A stretch of 9,705 bases of DNA from the NCBI GenBank assembly GCA_000436255.1, contig HF990784.1, positions 1-9,705 of the forward strand, written 5' to 3'. Position 1 is the stretch's first letter. Each line of letters begins with the position of its first letter. The translations under genes and the position numbers were made by a program. This document shows, in pieces, positions 1 to 7,242 of the stretch. The notes beneath the pieces were generated by a model, which did not search any database, had not been told where the DNA came from, and worked only from the letters and a program-made list of their open reading frames with translations. The DNA is from Clostridium sp. CAG:1193 (GTDB taxonomy: Bacteria > Bacillota_I > Bacilli_A > RF39 > UBA660).

Positions 1-402
1 GTAGTTGCAATTGCAGATTATGCATTTACAGATAGAGGAGTAATACCAACTAGTATAAAAAACAAAGGAAAAACATCAGTTTCTTATTTAAATAATAGTA
101 AAAATAAAACAGTTATACCACTTGCGCGTCCAGATATATTAGGTTTAGGAATAACTTCAGTAATAATACCAAGTACTGTTAAAAGCATAGGAGGATCTGC
201 ATTTTTTGACAACAAACTGACAGAAGTAACAATACCAAGTAGTGTAACAAGTATAGGCAGGGTTGCATTTGCATATAATCAATTGACAAAGATTATATTT
301 CCATCAACACCACTTACAATATATGATACTTCTTTTAATAATAATCCAATTACTAATGATGGTACATATACTTATCCATCAAATGTAACAGTAAAAAAAT
401 AA
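1..402 (+). CDS. BspA-type leucine-rich repeat protein, C-terminal part (5' end outside window)
   Basis: Frame 1 is open from the first base to a TAA at 400-402, giving 133 residues; the start lies upstream of the window. Residues about 51-115 form three repeats of about 22 residues with the LRR_5/BspA pattern (I/L)T.V.IPS.V.SIG..AF..N: 51-72 begins ITSVIIPSTVKSIG, 73-94 begins LTEVTIPSSVTSIG, and 95-115 is degenerate (LTKIIFPS). The first 50 residues show a further decayed repeat (IADYAF) and a less regular stretch. The protein ends TYPSNVTVKK, with no LPxTG motif or hydrophobic tail, so any surface anchoring must come from the missing part. In this family such repeats usually belong to secreted or surface proteins that bind host or matrix ligands; export of this one is inferred because no signal peptide is visible. 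It is followed by a long non-coding tail and a terminator, and is not obviously in an operon with the ABC genes. Confidence 0.78.
   Translation, partial: VVAIADYAFTDRGVIPTSIKNKGKTSVSYLNNSKNKTVIPLARPDILGLGITSVIIPSTVKSIGGSAFFDNKLTEVTIPSSVTSIGRVAFAYNQLTKIIFPSTPLTIYDTSFNNNPITNDGTYTYPSNVTVKK
151..345 (+). repeat. Three tandem 22-codon leucine-rich repeat units
   Basis: Units at about 151-216, 217-282 and 283-345. The first two share similar DNA as well as protein: ATACCAAGTA followed by GT, then ATAGG and GCATTT at matching positions. The third keeps only the CCATCAA and TTTAATAAT-type ends. This is the usual BspA-like repeat arrangement, with the C-terminal copy most degenerate. Confidence 0.65.
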
Positions 403-593
403 AAACTTCTTTAGTCTAACTATGGAGTTTATCCTTGTATAAATAGAGAATTTATAATATTCTTTATTTAAAATATGAACATAGAAAAAAGTACTTAATG
501 GATTTAATGTAAGTAGTAAAAAAACTTTTGGATTAACATTTGTAGCAAAGTAAAATTAATAAAATGTAAAAATTACAAAAATAATGATTTTAT

Positions 594-624
594 CTTCAAT
601 AATTAAATTATTGAAGTTTTTTTT
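594..624 (+). terminator. Rho-independent terminator upstream of the ABC operon
   Basis: Perfect 9-bp stem CTTCAATAA (594-602) and TTATTGAAG (608-616), 5-base loop (603-607), followed by eight T (617-624). It reads on the + strand about 190 bases after the leucine-rich repeat gene stops and isolates that gene from the ABC operon. Confidence 0.75.
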
Positions 625-683
625 ATGAGGTTATCATACAAAAATTTAAGTACAGAATTAAAAAAACTTATTTTTGTAATTTG

Positions 684-700
684 CATTAATTAAATTAATG
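684..700. promoter_or_regulatory. Inverted repeat CATTAAT-TAA-ATTAATG, possible operator
   Basis: Seven-base arms at 684-690 and 694-700 with a 3-base spacer. The 9-mer TGCATTAAT (682-690) recurs in reverse orientation as ATTAATGCA at 738-746, just upstream of the proposed -10. Three ATTAATG half-sites within 65 bases of an exporter promoter could be a repressor or activator site. AT-rich DNA makes such palindromes by chance, so this is tentative. Confidence 0.3.
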
Positions 701-752
701 TATTAAAGTAGTGTAAACATTTTGTGTATTTGATGTATTAATGCATAAATTA

Positions 753-776
753 TGTTATAGTATTTAAAGAGGTGAG
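753..776 (+). promoter_or_regulatory. Extended -10 promoter and ribosome binding site of the ABC operon
   Basis: TGT-TATAGT (753-761) is an extended -10. No good -35 stands at 16-18 bases; TTGATG at 730-735 is 20 bases away, which fits a TGn-dependent or activator-dependent promoter. AAGAGGTG (767-774) is a strong ribosome binding site 5 bases before the ATG at 780. The -10 lies so close to the gene that the leader would be only about 12 bases. Confidence 0.45.
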
Positions 777-779
777 TTT

Positions 780-2999
780 ATGCTTAAACTAAAAGGAGTT
801 TCTAAGTTTTATTATAATAAGGGAGTAGTTGCGACTGGATTTACTAAAGTTAATCTTGAACTTAATATTGGTGAGTTTGTTGTTATAACTGGGGAATCTG
901 GTAGTGGTAAAAGTACTTTATTAAATGTAATTTCTGGTCTTGATACGTATGAAGAAGGGGAAATGTACATTAATGGGGAAGAAACTAGTTATTATGGTGA
1001 ATCTGATTTTGAAGCATATAGAAAAAAATATATTGGAAATATATTTCAAAATTTTAACTTAATTAATAGTTATACTGTATATCAAAATTTAGAATTGGTT
1101 CTTTTATTAAATGGATATAATAGTAAAGATATTAAAGATAAAATAAATGATATTTTAAAAACTGTTGATTTATATAAATATAGAAATACTAAAGCTTCTA
1201 AATTATCAGGTGGTCAAAAGCAAAGGGTTGCTATAGCAAGAGCATTATTAAAGGAAACACCTATTATTGTTGCTGATGAACCAACTGGTAATTTGGATAG
1301 TAAAAGTGCGGCTGGAATAATGAAATTACTTTATGAAATATCAAAAAATAAACTTGTTATAATTGTTACTCATAATTATGATCAAGTAAGTGAGTATGCG
1401 ACAAGAAGAATAAAAATGCATGACGGAAAAATATTAGAGGATACTAAACTTATAAAAGACGGTAAAGAAAGTGAATTTGTTGATAAAAATTATGGGAATA
1501 TTACTTTTTTAAATAAATTAAAATTAGGAATAAGAAATACATTTAATGTAATACCTAAGTTTTTACTATTATTAATTGTGTATTTATTCTTAACTATTTC
1601 TGTAATTAGTGAGTATTCATCTGTTAAAAAGAATGATTATGATAATTCATTACTGGGTTATAATGCATATTTTTCATTAATAAATGATAAAAGAATAGTG
1701 CTTAAGAAAAATGATGGAGAGTATTTTACTATTGAAGATATGAATAAAATTAAATCGCTTAATAATATTGATTATATATTTACTGATGATATTTTATTAG
1801 ATACATCATATGCGATAAATGATGAAGATCTTTATTTAAGTGGTGGTGTTGTAGATATATCTAGGTTTAGTGGGAATGTTGATTATGGAGTATTACCAAA
1901 AAATGATGATGAAATAATAGTAGAAGGAAATTCTTATGATTATTATTTAAATGATAAAAAAGATGAAATATTAAAAAAGGAATATTATCTTGAAGATTAT
2001 AATACTTCAGGTAGTGTACTTAAATATAAACTTAAGATAGTTGGAATAAAGTATAAAGATGAAGGTATAGATAAAAATAGATTTTATGTAAGTGAAAAAG
2101 TAATTAATGATTTAAGAAAAACTATAAATAAGGGTTATAGCTCTATAAATACAACTATTAATAATAAACTTTATAAAAGTGATAGATATTCATTGGATTA
2201 TAATATCATTCCTAGTGATAAAGTTAGCAAAGGTTATATGATTGTATCTGAGAATTTAAACTATAATTGTAATTATTACTATTGTGTTAATAATAAAGCA
2301 AGTGTAAAAATAGAAAATTTATATTATAGTGATTCACTGGATTTAACTATATCTAATACATATAATAAAAATAATATTGAATGGTTAACAGGATATAAAG
2401 ATTATGATAAATATAGTAATGTATTCTTTATAAATGATGAAGAGTATGAGGCAATGTTTAATAAAGATAGTTATCAAGTTAGTGTATTTATAAATAATGA
2501 AAAACTAGTTAAAAATACCCTTAAAGATTTAAGAGATAATGGATATACTGCTTTATATTTAAAAGATACATTAGTAGATTATACGGCTGATTTAATGATA
2601 TTTGTTAAGATATTACAACTTTCAGGAATAGTTATAGCAATAGTTGCATTATTCTTTATATCATACTTTATTATTAAAATAATATTAAAATCAAGAAATA
2701 TATATTTTTCAACAATAAGAATGCTTGGTGCTTCTATTAAAGATGCGAAGAGTCTACTTAATATTGAACTTATATTAGTACTTGATATAGCATATGCTTT
2801 AGCACTTTTATTTATATTATTAGTAAATAATAATGTAATAAATATAGATTACATAAAGAATATGGTAAGTTATTTAAAAATTAGTGATTATATCATACTT
2901 TACCTAATTTTATTTATAATATCTATTCTTATTTCAAACAGATATGGTAATAAATTATTTAAAAAGTCTGCAATGAATACATATAGAGAAGAGGTGTAG
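780..2999 (+). CDS. ABC transporter, fused ATPase and FtsX/MacB-type permease (first of pair)
   Basis: 739 residues. An LolD/MacB-class ATPase fills residues 1-225: Walker A GESGSGKST (38-46), Q-loop Q90, signature LSGGQ (142-146), Walker B IIVADE with catalytic E167, D-loop NLDS (171-174) and switch H198. A permease follows: TM1 about 260-279, an extracytoplasmic domain of about 330 residues, then TM2 about 611-633, the FtsX coupling segment (R647, L649, G650) and TM3 (664-682) and TM4 (703-719). G370-LP-E378 is the loop motif usual in MacB periplasmic-core domains. Cysteines C497 and C502 in the outer domain could form a disulfide. This family moves or mechanically extracts substrates such as peptides or lipoproteins at the outer membrane face rather than pumping through a channel; the substrate here is unknown. 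No MacA-type adaptor or two-component regulator is adjacent. The stop is one base before the next gene, so the two are probably co-translated and heterodimeric. Confidence 0.9.
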   Translation: MLKLKGVSKFYYNKGVVATGFTKVNLELNIGEFVVITGESGSGKSTLLNVISGLDTYEEGEMYINGEETSYYGESDFEAYRKKYIGNIFQNFNLINSYTVYQNLELVLLLNGYNSKDIKDKINDILKTVDLYKYRNTKASKLSGGQKQRVAIARALLKETPIIVADEPTGNLDSKSAAGIMKLLYEISKNKLVIIVTHNYDQVSEYATRRIKMHDGKILEDTKLIKDGKESEFVDKNYGNITFLNKLKLGIRNTFNVIPKFLLLLIVYLFLTISVISEYSSVKKNDYDNSLLGYNAYFSLINDKRIVLKKNDGEYFTIEDMNKIKSLNNIDYIFTDDILLDTSYAINDEDLYLSGGVVDISRFSGNVDYGVLPKNDDEIIVEGNSYDYYLNDKKDEILKKEYYLEDYNTSGSVLKYKLKIVGIKYKDEGIDKNRFYVSEKVINDLRKTINKGYSSINTTINNKLYKSDRYSLDYNIIPSDKVSKGYMIVSENLNYNCNYYYCVNNKASVKIENLYYSDSLDLTISNTYNKNNIEWLTGYKDYDKYSNVFFINDEEYEAMFNKDSYQVSVFINNEKLVKNTLKDLRDNGYTALYLKDTLVDYTADLMIFVKILQLSGIVIAIVALFFISYFIIKIILKSRNIYFSTIRMLGASIKDAKSLLNIELILVLDIAYALALLFILLVNNNVINIDYIKNMVSYLKISDYIILYLILFIISILISNRYGNKLFKKSAMNTYREEV

Positions 3000-3000
3000 T

Positions 3001-5451
3001 ATGATAAGTATTTTAAATGTAAATAAGTATTTTAATAAAAATAAGAAAAATGAAATACATGTAATTGATAATACTAGTTTAGAATTTTCTAATACTGGTT
3101 TAGTTTCACTTCTTGGACCTAGTGGTAGTGGTAAAACAACTCTTTTAAATGTAATTGGTGGACTTGATAAAGTAAATGGTGGAAAAATATTTATAGATGG
3201 AAAGAGAATAACTAAAAGAAGAAGTGCTAAAGTAGATGAAATAAGGAATTTAAATATTGGATATATATTTCAAGATTACCATTTGATTAATGATATGACA
3301 GTATTTGATAATGTAGCATTAGTACTTAAAATGATTGGTTTAAAGGATAAAAATGAAATAAAGAAAAGGGTAAATTATGTTCTTACAACAGTAGGAATTT
3401 ATAAGTATAGAAATAGACTTGCTAGTATGTTATCAGGAGGAGAAAGACAAAGAGTAGGTATAGCACGTGCGATAGTTAAAAATCCTAATATAATAATTGC
3501 TGATGAACCAACAGGCAATTTAGATAGTAAAAATACAATTGAAATAATGAATATAATTAAATCTATTTCAAAAGATAAATTGGTTATACTTGTTACCCAT
3601 GAAAAGGATTTAGCATATTTTTATTCAGATAGAATTATTGAACTAAAGGATGGAAAGATAATTTCTGATAAAGATAATTCACATAATAATGAACTTGATT
3701 ATAGGATAGAAAATAAAATATATTTAAAAGATATTAAAAATCATAAGACAATTAAAAGTGATAATTTAAAAATAGATTACTATAGTGAAAATGATGAAAA
3801 GCTAAATATTAAATTAGTTGTTAAAAATGGTAATATTTATATAGAAAGTGCTACTAAAGATAAAATAGAGGTAATTGATGAATCATCTTCATTAGAACTT
3901 GTTAATGATAACTATAAGAAAATATCAAAAGAAACATATGAAAAATATAAATTTGATTATAAAGACATCCTAAATAATAACTTTAAGTTAAAATATACTT
4001 CTATATTTAATCCAATCACACTATTAATTAGTGGATTTAAAAAAATAAAGAAGTATTCTGTATTAAAGAAAATTTTATTACTTGGTTTCTTTGTATCTTC
4101 TATGTTTGTACTTTATTCAGTTAGTAATATAATGGGAATACTTAATGTTAAAGATGAAAAATTTGTTAAACATAATAAAAATTACATTTCTGTAATTGCT
4201 AATAAAATTGATAAAGATAAGTATTTATCGTATGAAAAAGATGAGAATATTTATTATATGATGCCTGGAGATTCTATGGCAACATTTACTGTAAAGTATG
4301 ATTATTATTATCAAACAATAAATGCAGTAGATAGATTATCAGGTTCATTATCAAGCTTAAGTATGATAAATAAAGAAAATTTAATTTATGGTAGAATGCC
4401 AGAAAATGATTATGAAATAGTAGTTGATAAGATGTCTATAAATAATATGTTTAATAATTATATAGCAAAACAAGTTGGTATAACTACTGTTAAAGATGTA
4501 TTAGGACTTACTGCAAGTATAAACAATATGCCTACTTTTACAATCGTTGGAATAACTGATTTAAAAAGCCCATGCATATATACAGATGAAAAGTTATTTA
4601 TTAATATACTTTCAAACACTACTAATTCAAGCGATATGTTTGATTTTGGTATAATTGATGTTAATGTTTCTGTTCCTGGTGATATAACTAAATTAGTTAG
4701 TTATGAGTTATTAAAGGATAAAATAACATTAAAGGGTGGTAGATTACCAGAAAATGATTATGAAGTAATTGCTAACTATGAATATAGATGGGAATATGAA
4801 TTAAATAGAGAGATTCAAGTAAAAGTTAATGATAAAAAATTAAAAGTAGTTGGTTATTATGCTTCAAATGACTATAGTGGTTTACTAACAAATGATAATA
4901 CAATAAAATATAGTTTATTTGATACATCAAAAAATATTACTGTATATCCTAAAGATAAGAAGAAAGTTATTAATTCTTTTAAAGAAAATGATATTAATGT
5001 TATAGATTCGTATAATAAAGATAGAGCTGATTATATAAATAAACAAAAGAATACTATGATATCATCAATAGTAATTGCTGGTGTTGTTCTTGTAATATCT
5101 TTAGTTGAAATATTCTTAATGATGCGATCATCATTCTTATCTAGAATTAAAGAAGTAGGAATATATAGAGCAATTGGTGTAAAAAAGAAAGATATTTGCA
5201 AAATGTTTTTAGGAGAAATACTTGCAATTACTTTAACTGCATCATTATTAGGATTTATATTTATGGCATATATACTAAAAAATATGTCTACATTAATTAT
5301 ATTTAGAGATAGATTTTTATATAATCCACTTGTACTTATAATAAGTTTATCTATTATATTTGGGTTTAATATATTAGTAGGATTAATTCCAGTATTTAAT
5401 ACAATAAGAAAGAGTCCAGCACAAATATTAAGTAGAACTGATATTGACTAA
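3001..5451 (+). CDS. ABC transporter, fused ATPase and FtsX/MacB-type permease (second of pair)
   Basis: 816 residues. ATPase residues 1-222: Walker A GPSGSGKTT (39-47), Q91, signature LSGGE (144-148), Walker B IIIADE (164-169), NLDS (173-176), H200. Residues about 225-335 form a charged, helix-poor linker absent from the first gene, with strand-rich stretches such as LNIKLVV and NIYIES. TM1 is about 352-374; the outer domain runs to about 685 and contains two copies of a G-R-(M/L)-P-E-N-D-Y-E motif (464-472 and 580-588). TM2 (688-707), the classical FtsX segment EVGIYRAIGV (718-727), TM3 (739-758) and TM4 (775-797) complete the permease. The ribosome binding site GAGGTG (2991-2996) lies inside the end of the preceding gene, giving tight coupling. 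All ATPase residues are intact in both genes, so a heterodimer would have two competent sites. Likely an exporter or cell-envelope stress transporter; substrate unknown. Confidence 0.9.
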   Translation: MISILNVNKYFNKNKKNEIHVIDNTSLEFSNTGLVSLLGPSGSGKTTLLNVIGGLDKVNGGKIFIDGKRITKRRSAKVDEIRNLNIGYIFQDYHLINDMTVFDNVALVLKMIGLKDKNEIKKRVNYVLTTVGIYKYRNRLASMLSGGERQRVGIARAIVKNPNIIIADEPTGNLDSKNTIEIMNIIKSISKDKLVILVTHEKDLAYFYSDRIIELKDGKIISDKDNSHNNELDYRIENKIYLKDIKNHKTIKSDNLKIDYYSENDEKLNIKLVVKNGNIYIESATKDKIEVIDESSSLELVNDNYKKISKETYEKYKFDYKDILNNNFKLKYTSIFNPITLLISGFKKIKKYSVLKKILLLGFFVSSMFVLYSVSNIMGILNVKDEKFVKHNKNYISVIANKIDKDKYLSYEKDENIYYMMPGDSMATFTVKYDYYYQTINAVDRLSGSLSSLSMINKENLIYGRMPENDYEIVVDKMSINNMFNNYIAKQVGITTVKDVLGLTASINNMPTFTIVGITDLKSPCIYTDEKLFINILSNTTNSSDMFDFGIIDVNVSVPGDITKLVSYELLKDKITLKGGRLPENDYEVIANYEYRWEYELNREIQVKVNDKKLKVVGYYASNDYSGLLTNDNTIKYSLFDTSKNITVYPKDKKKVINSFKENDINVIDSYNKDRADYINKQKNTMISSIVIAGVVLVISLVEIFLMMRSSFLSRIKEVGIYRAIGVKKKDICKMFLGEILAITLTASLLGFIFMAYILKNMSTLIIFRDRFLYNPLVLIISLSIIFGFNILVGLIPVFNTIRKSPAQILSRTDID
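4390..4770 (+). repeat. Duplicated outer-domain motif within the second ABC gene
   Basis: Bases 4390-4419 and 4738-4767 match at 27 of 30 positions, with an identical run CCAGAAAATGATTATGAA (4399-4416 and 4747-4764). They encode GRMPENDYE and GRLPENDYE, 116 residues apart. The first ABC gene has one weaker copy, GVLPKNDDE at residues 370-378. The copies suggest two MacB-core-like subdomains. Confidence 0.6.
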
Positions 5452-5473
5452 AAAATTAAAAATATAAAAAAAC

Positions 5474-5501
5474 TTGACAAAGTGTAAAAAATGTGTATAA
5501 T
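5474..5501 (+). promoter_or_regulatory. Near-consensus sigma-A promoter for the GreA-like gene
   Basis: TTGACA (5474-5479) and TATAAT (5496-5501) with a 16-base spacer, both perfect hexamers. Transcription should begin near 5508, leaving a leader of about 28 bases with the ribosome binding site AAGGGGG at 5521-5527. An in-frame ATG at 5491 lies within the promoter, upstream of the expected transcript start. Confidence 0.88.
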
Positions 5502-5535
5502 AAGGGGCATCCAAATGAAGAAGGGGGATATTAAA

Positions 5536-6108
5536 ATGTCTACAGAAAAGAAGAAAGTGAAAAGAACAGGTTCAACAAAACCAGAATTTGTTAAAACAAA
5601 ACCAGCAGAAGTTGTATATTTAGATAATGAAGGTAAGGAAAAATTACAAGCAGAAATAGAAGAATTACAAAATAGAATTGATGCTGAAGTATTAGGTATA
5701 GCTAATATTGATAGAAAGGATATTTCTGATAACTTTGATTATGAAGATGCTCAAAGAAGAGTATTTAAATTACAAAGTAGAGTTGCTCAAAAACGTGATA
5801 TGTTAAGAAGAGCAGTAATCGTTAAAAAAATGCCAACTAAAGATTTAGTTAGTCTTGGTGATATAGTAAGCGCTAATGTAGAAATCGAAGATGATAGCTT
5901 TGAAGTAGAATTCAAATTAGTTGCAAAACATACTCCAAATATTGATGCAGAAACTCCTGAATATACAATTAATAGTTTATTAGGTAAAGCTGTTCATGGT
6001 AAGAGAACTGGTGAAGTAGTAAGTTATGTTACACCAGAAAACAAAGTTGCATATGTTACAATTAATGGAATTAATCTTACTAAAGAAGATTCTCAAAAAC
6101 AATTATAA
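5536..6108 (+). CDS. greA: GreA/GreB-family transcript cleavage factor
   Basis: 190 residues from ATG 5536, chosen because AAGGGGG (5521-5527) is 8 bases upstream and the -10 box spans 5496-5501. The frame also opens at 5491 and 5515, but these lie before or about 7 bases after the expected transcript start. Residues 1-25 are a lysine-rich tail not found in typical GreA (about 158 residues). Residues 28-98 form the coiled-coil hairpin that enters the RNA polymerase secondary channel; the tip reads KDISDNFDY (61-69), matching family GDL.ENAEY. The first metal-coordinating acid is present (D62) but the usual Glu is Asp (D65). Residues about 104-185 match the FKBP-like C-terminal domain (VSLGDIV, LLGKAVHGK, TGEVVSYVTP). 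The factor would rescue backtracked polymerase by stimulating RNA cleavage. It is transcribed from its own promoter and ended by a terminator. The divergent sequence leaves open a clade-specific paralogue rather than the main GreA. Confidence 0.85.
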   Translation: MSTEKKKVKRTGSTKPEFVKTKPAEVVYLDNEGKEKLQAEIEELQNRIDAEVLGIANIDRKDISDNFDYEDAQRRVFKLQSRVAQKRDMLRRAVIVKKMPTKDLVSLGDIVSANVEIEDDSFEVEFKLVAKHTPNIDAETPEYTINSLLGKAVHGKRTGEVVSYVTPENKVAYVTINGINLTKEDSQKQL

Positions 6109-6121
6109 TAAAGATTTAAAG

Positions 6122-6151
6122 TAATAGGCGATGAGTCTATTATTTTTTTTT
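6122..6151 (+). terminator. Rho-independent terminator after the GreA-like gene
   Basis: Stem TAATAGGC (6122-6129) and GTCTATTA (6135-6142) with one G-T wobble, loop GATGA, then nine T (6143-6151). It lies 13 bases after the stop. Only 25 bases separate it from the next gene, so that gene depends either on read-through or on the bare TATAAT at 6157-6162, which has no recognisable -35. Confidence 0.85.
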
Positions 6152-6176
6152 AAACATATAATTTTGTGGTGATTAT

Positions 6177-7094
6177 ATGTTTTTTAAGTTTATACATAAA
6201 AGAATAAAAATTGTACTTATAATTATTTTTGTATTATTCATAGTTATAATTGGAAAAGTAGGATATATACAGTTGTTTGAGTATAATAAACTTCATGATT
6301 TAGCAAGTGATTTATGGAGTAGAAATTTGCCTATTGAAGCTTCAAGAGGGTTAATTTATGATATTAATAATATAGTAATTGCAGATAATGTAACAACTAC
6401 TTCTTTAGTACTTATTCCAAATCAAATAAAAAATAAAGAAAAAGTTGCAAAGGATTTGAGTGAAATACTTTCTGTAAGCTATGATGAGATGTATAAACAT
6501 GTATCAAAGAAAACATCTATTGAAAGAGTTCATCCAGAAGGAAGAAGATTAAGTTATGAAATAGCAGATAAAATTAATTCTTTAAATTACGATGGTGTGT
6601 ACTTACTTAAAGAGAGTAAAAGATATTATCCATATGATAAATTATTATCGCATGTAATTGGATATGTTGGAATAGATAATCAGGGTTTAAGTGGTCTTGA
6701 AAGTGAGTATGATAAATATTTAACAGGAAGTTACGGGTCTATAAAGTATTTTAGTGATGCTAAAGGAAGTAGACTTAAAATGAGTGAAGTATATGAAAAA
6801 CCACAAGATGGTATGAATTTACAACTTACAATTAATTTAGAAATACAAAAATCTGTTGAAAGAGAGCTTGATAATGTTGTAACAAAGTATAATCCAGAAC
6901 ATGCACTTGCAATTGTAATGGATCCTAATAGTGGAGAAATTTTAGCAATGTCATCTAGACCTAATTTTTCACCTACTAATTATAAAGATTACACTCTAGA
7001 AGAAATTAGTAGGAATTTACCTATATGGAGTACATATGAACCAGGATCTACTTTCAATATTGTACCACCCGAAAGCGATACATTTACATATTGA
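6177..7094 (+). pseudogene. Class B penicillin-binding protein (SpoVD/FtsI type), broken at the SxxK active site
   Basis: 305 residues where the family has roughly 580-700. ATG 6177 is preceded by GGTGA (6168-6172). Visible parts: short basic N-terminus, one membrane anchor (about 11-33), the dimerisation domain beginning ASRGLIYD (55-62), the conserved block SHVIGYVGIDNQGLSGLE (158-175), and the start of the transpeptidase domain (ALAIVMDPNSGEILAMSS, 243-260; RNLPIWSTYEPGSTF, 279-293). S291 is the expected acylated serine of SxxK, but position 294 is N instead of the catalytic K. After I295-V296 similarity stops, and the frame ends PPESDTFTY then TGA. SxN and KTG motifs are absent, and the other forward frames downstream do not continue the family. 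As it stands the product cannot cross-link peptidoglycan. Codons up to S291 look native; TTC and CCC just after are unusual here, pointing to foreign DNA from about 7053. SpoVD (spore cortex) or FtsI (division) cannot be separated from this half. Confidence 0.88.
7045..7065 (+). other. Probable left attachment junction (attL) in the penicillin-binding protein gene
   Basis: Homology to the penicillin-binding family ends between codons 292 and 296. The sequence GATCTACTTTCAATATTGTAC spans the S291-T-F codons (7047-7055) and the first foreign bases. An intact gene would be expected to read roughly TCT ACT TTT AAA ATT GTA, so the two sides resemble each other, as core-flanking halves of serine integrase sites may. 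The exact crossover cannot be fixed without the uninterrupted gene or the right end. Confidence 0.45.
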
Positions 7095-7124
7095 TAATAA
7101 ATAAAGTACATCTTTATTTATTAT
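7094..7124 (+). repeat. Perfect 13-bp hairpin at the stop codon of the broken gene
   Basis: ATAATAAATAAAG (7094-7106) pairs without mismatch with CTTTATTTATTAT (7112-7124) around loop TACAT. The first base is the last base of the TGA stop. No T-tract follows (GTAATTTTATG), so it is not a standard terminator, though it could weakly end transcription coming from the penicillin-binding protein gene or mark the element's end. Confidence 0.6.
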
Positions 7125-7136
7125 GTAATTTTATGA

Positions 7137-7238
7137 TACAATGACAATAGAATCAAAAAAGAGCTTATTGACACAACCGGGAAAGATAAAGATTATACTA
7201 GTGAATATACATGTAAGCTGTTAAAACCGAGGAGATGA
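7137..7238 (+). pseudogene. Probable 3' remnant of a gene that once preceded the phosphatase
   Basis: An open stretch of 33 codons, closed upstream by TGA at 7134-7136, has no ATG. It contains IKKELIDTTGKDKDY and ends YTCKLLKPRR at TGA 7236-7238. The stop overlaps the phosphatase ribosome binding site region and is 4 bases from its ATG, the spacing of a coupled operon partner. The composition (charged, Thr/Asp-rich, Cys) reads like real protein rather than random AT-rich translation. The source family is not recognised. It could also be a chance open frame. Confidence 0.35.
7168..7196 (+). promoter_or_regulatory. Possible promoter of the histidine phosphatase
   Basis: Perfect -35 TTGACA (7168-7173) with GATTAT (7191-7196, 4 of 6) at 17 bases; the better box TATACT (7194-7199) would need a 20-base spacer. 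GAGGAGA (7229-7235) serves as ribosome binding site 7 bases before the ATG. The site lies within the open remnant 7137-7238. Confidence 0.4.
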
Positions 7239-7242
7239 ATAT

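Larger units (their letters stand above)
403..779. other. Gene-free 377-base intergenic stretch
   Basis: No open frame with a plausible ribosome binding site on either strand. Bases 403-593 are featureless AT-rich DNA with several short dead-end ATGs (for example 475 and 498). A hairpin with T-tract lies at 594-624, a short palindrome at 684-700, and the promoter and ribosome binding site of the ABC operon at about 753-776. No riboswitch or structured RNA is recognised. Confidence 0.6.

Noticed and set aside
416..560. Decayed continuation of the leucine-rich repeat gene after its stop
   Set aside because: No IPS..V or SIG..AF pattern is visible in any forward frame; the stretch looks non-coding.
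6157..6162. TATAAT before the penicillin-binding protein gene as a promoter
   Set aside because: No -35 at 16-18 bases and no TGn extension; transcription would start inside the ribosome binding site, leaving almost no leader.
7055..7062. CAATATTG palindrome as the crossover core
   Set aside because: It sits at the break, but 8-bp AT palindromes are frequent here and the flanks are not symmetrical. Homology to the gene probably ends a few bases earlier.
7062..7140. Simple frameshift as the cause of the truncated penicillin-binding protein
   Set aside because: The other forward frames after 7062 do not continue the expected T-L-A-A-type helix or later motifs, so the sequence itself is replaced.
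7141..7224. 27-codon frame from ATG 7141
   Set aside because: No ribosome binding site, and the protein resembles nothing; the overlapping frame ending at 7238 has the more protein-like sequence and operon-like spacing.
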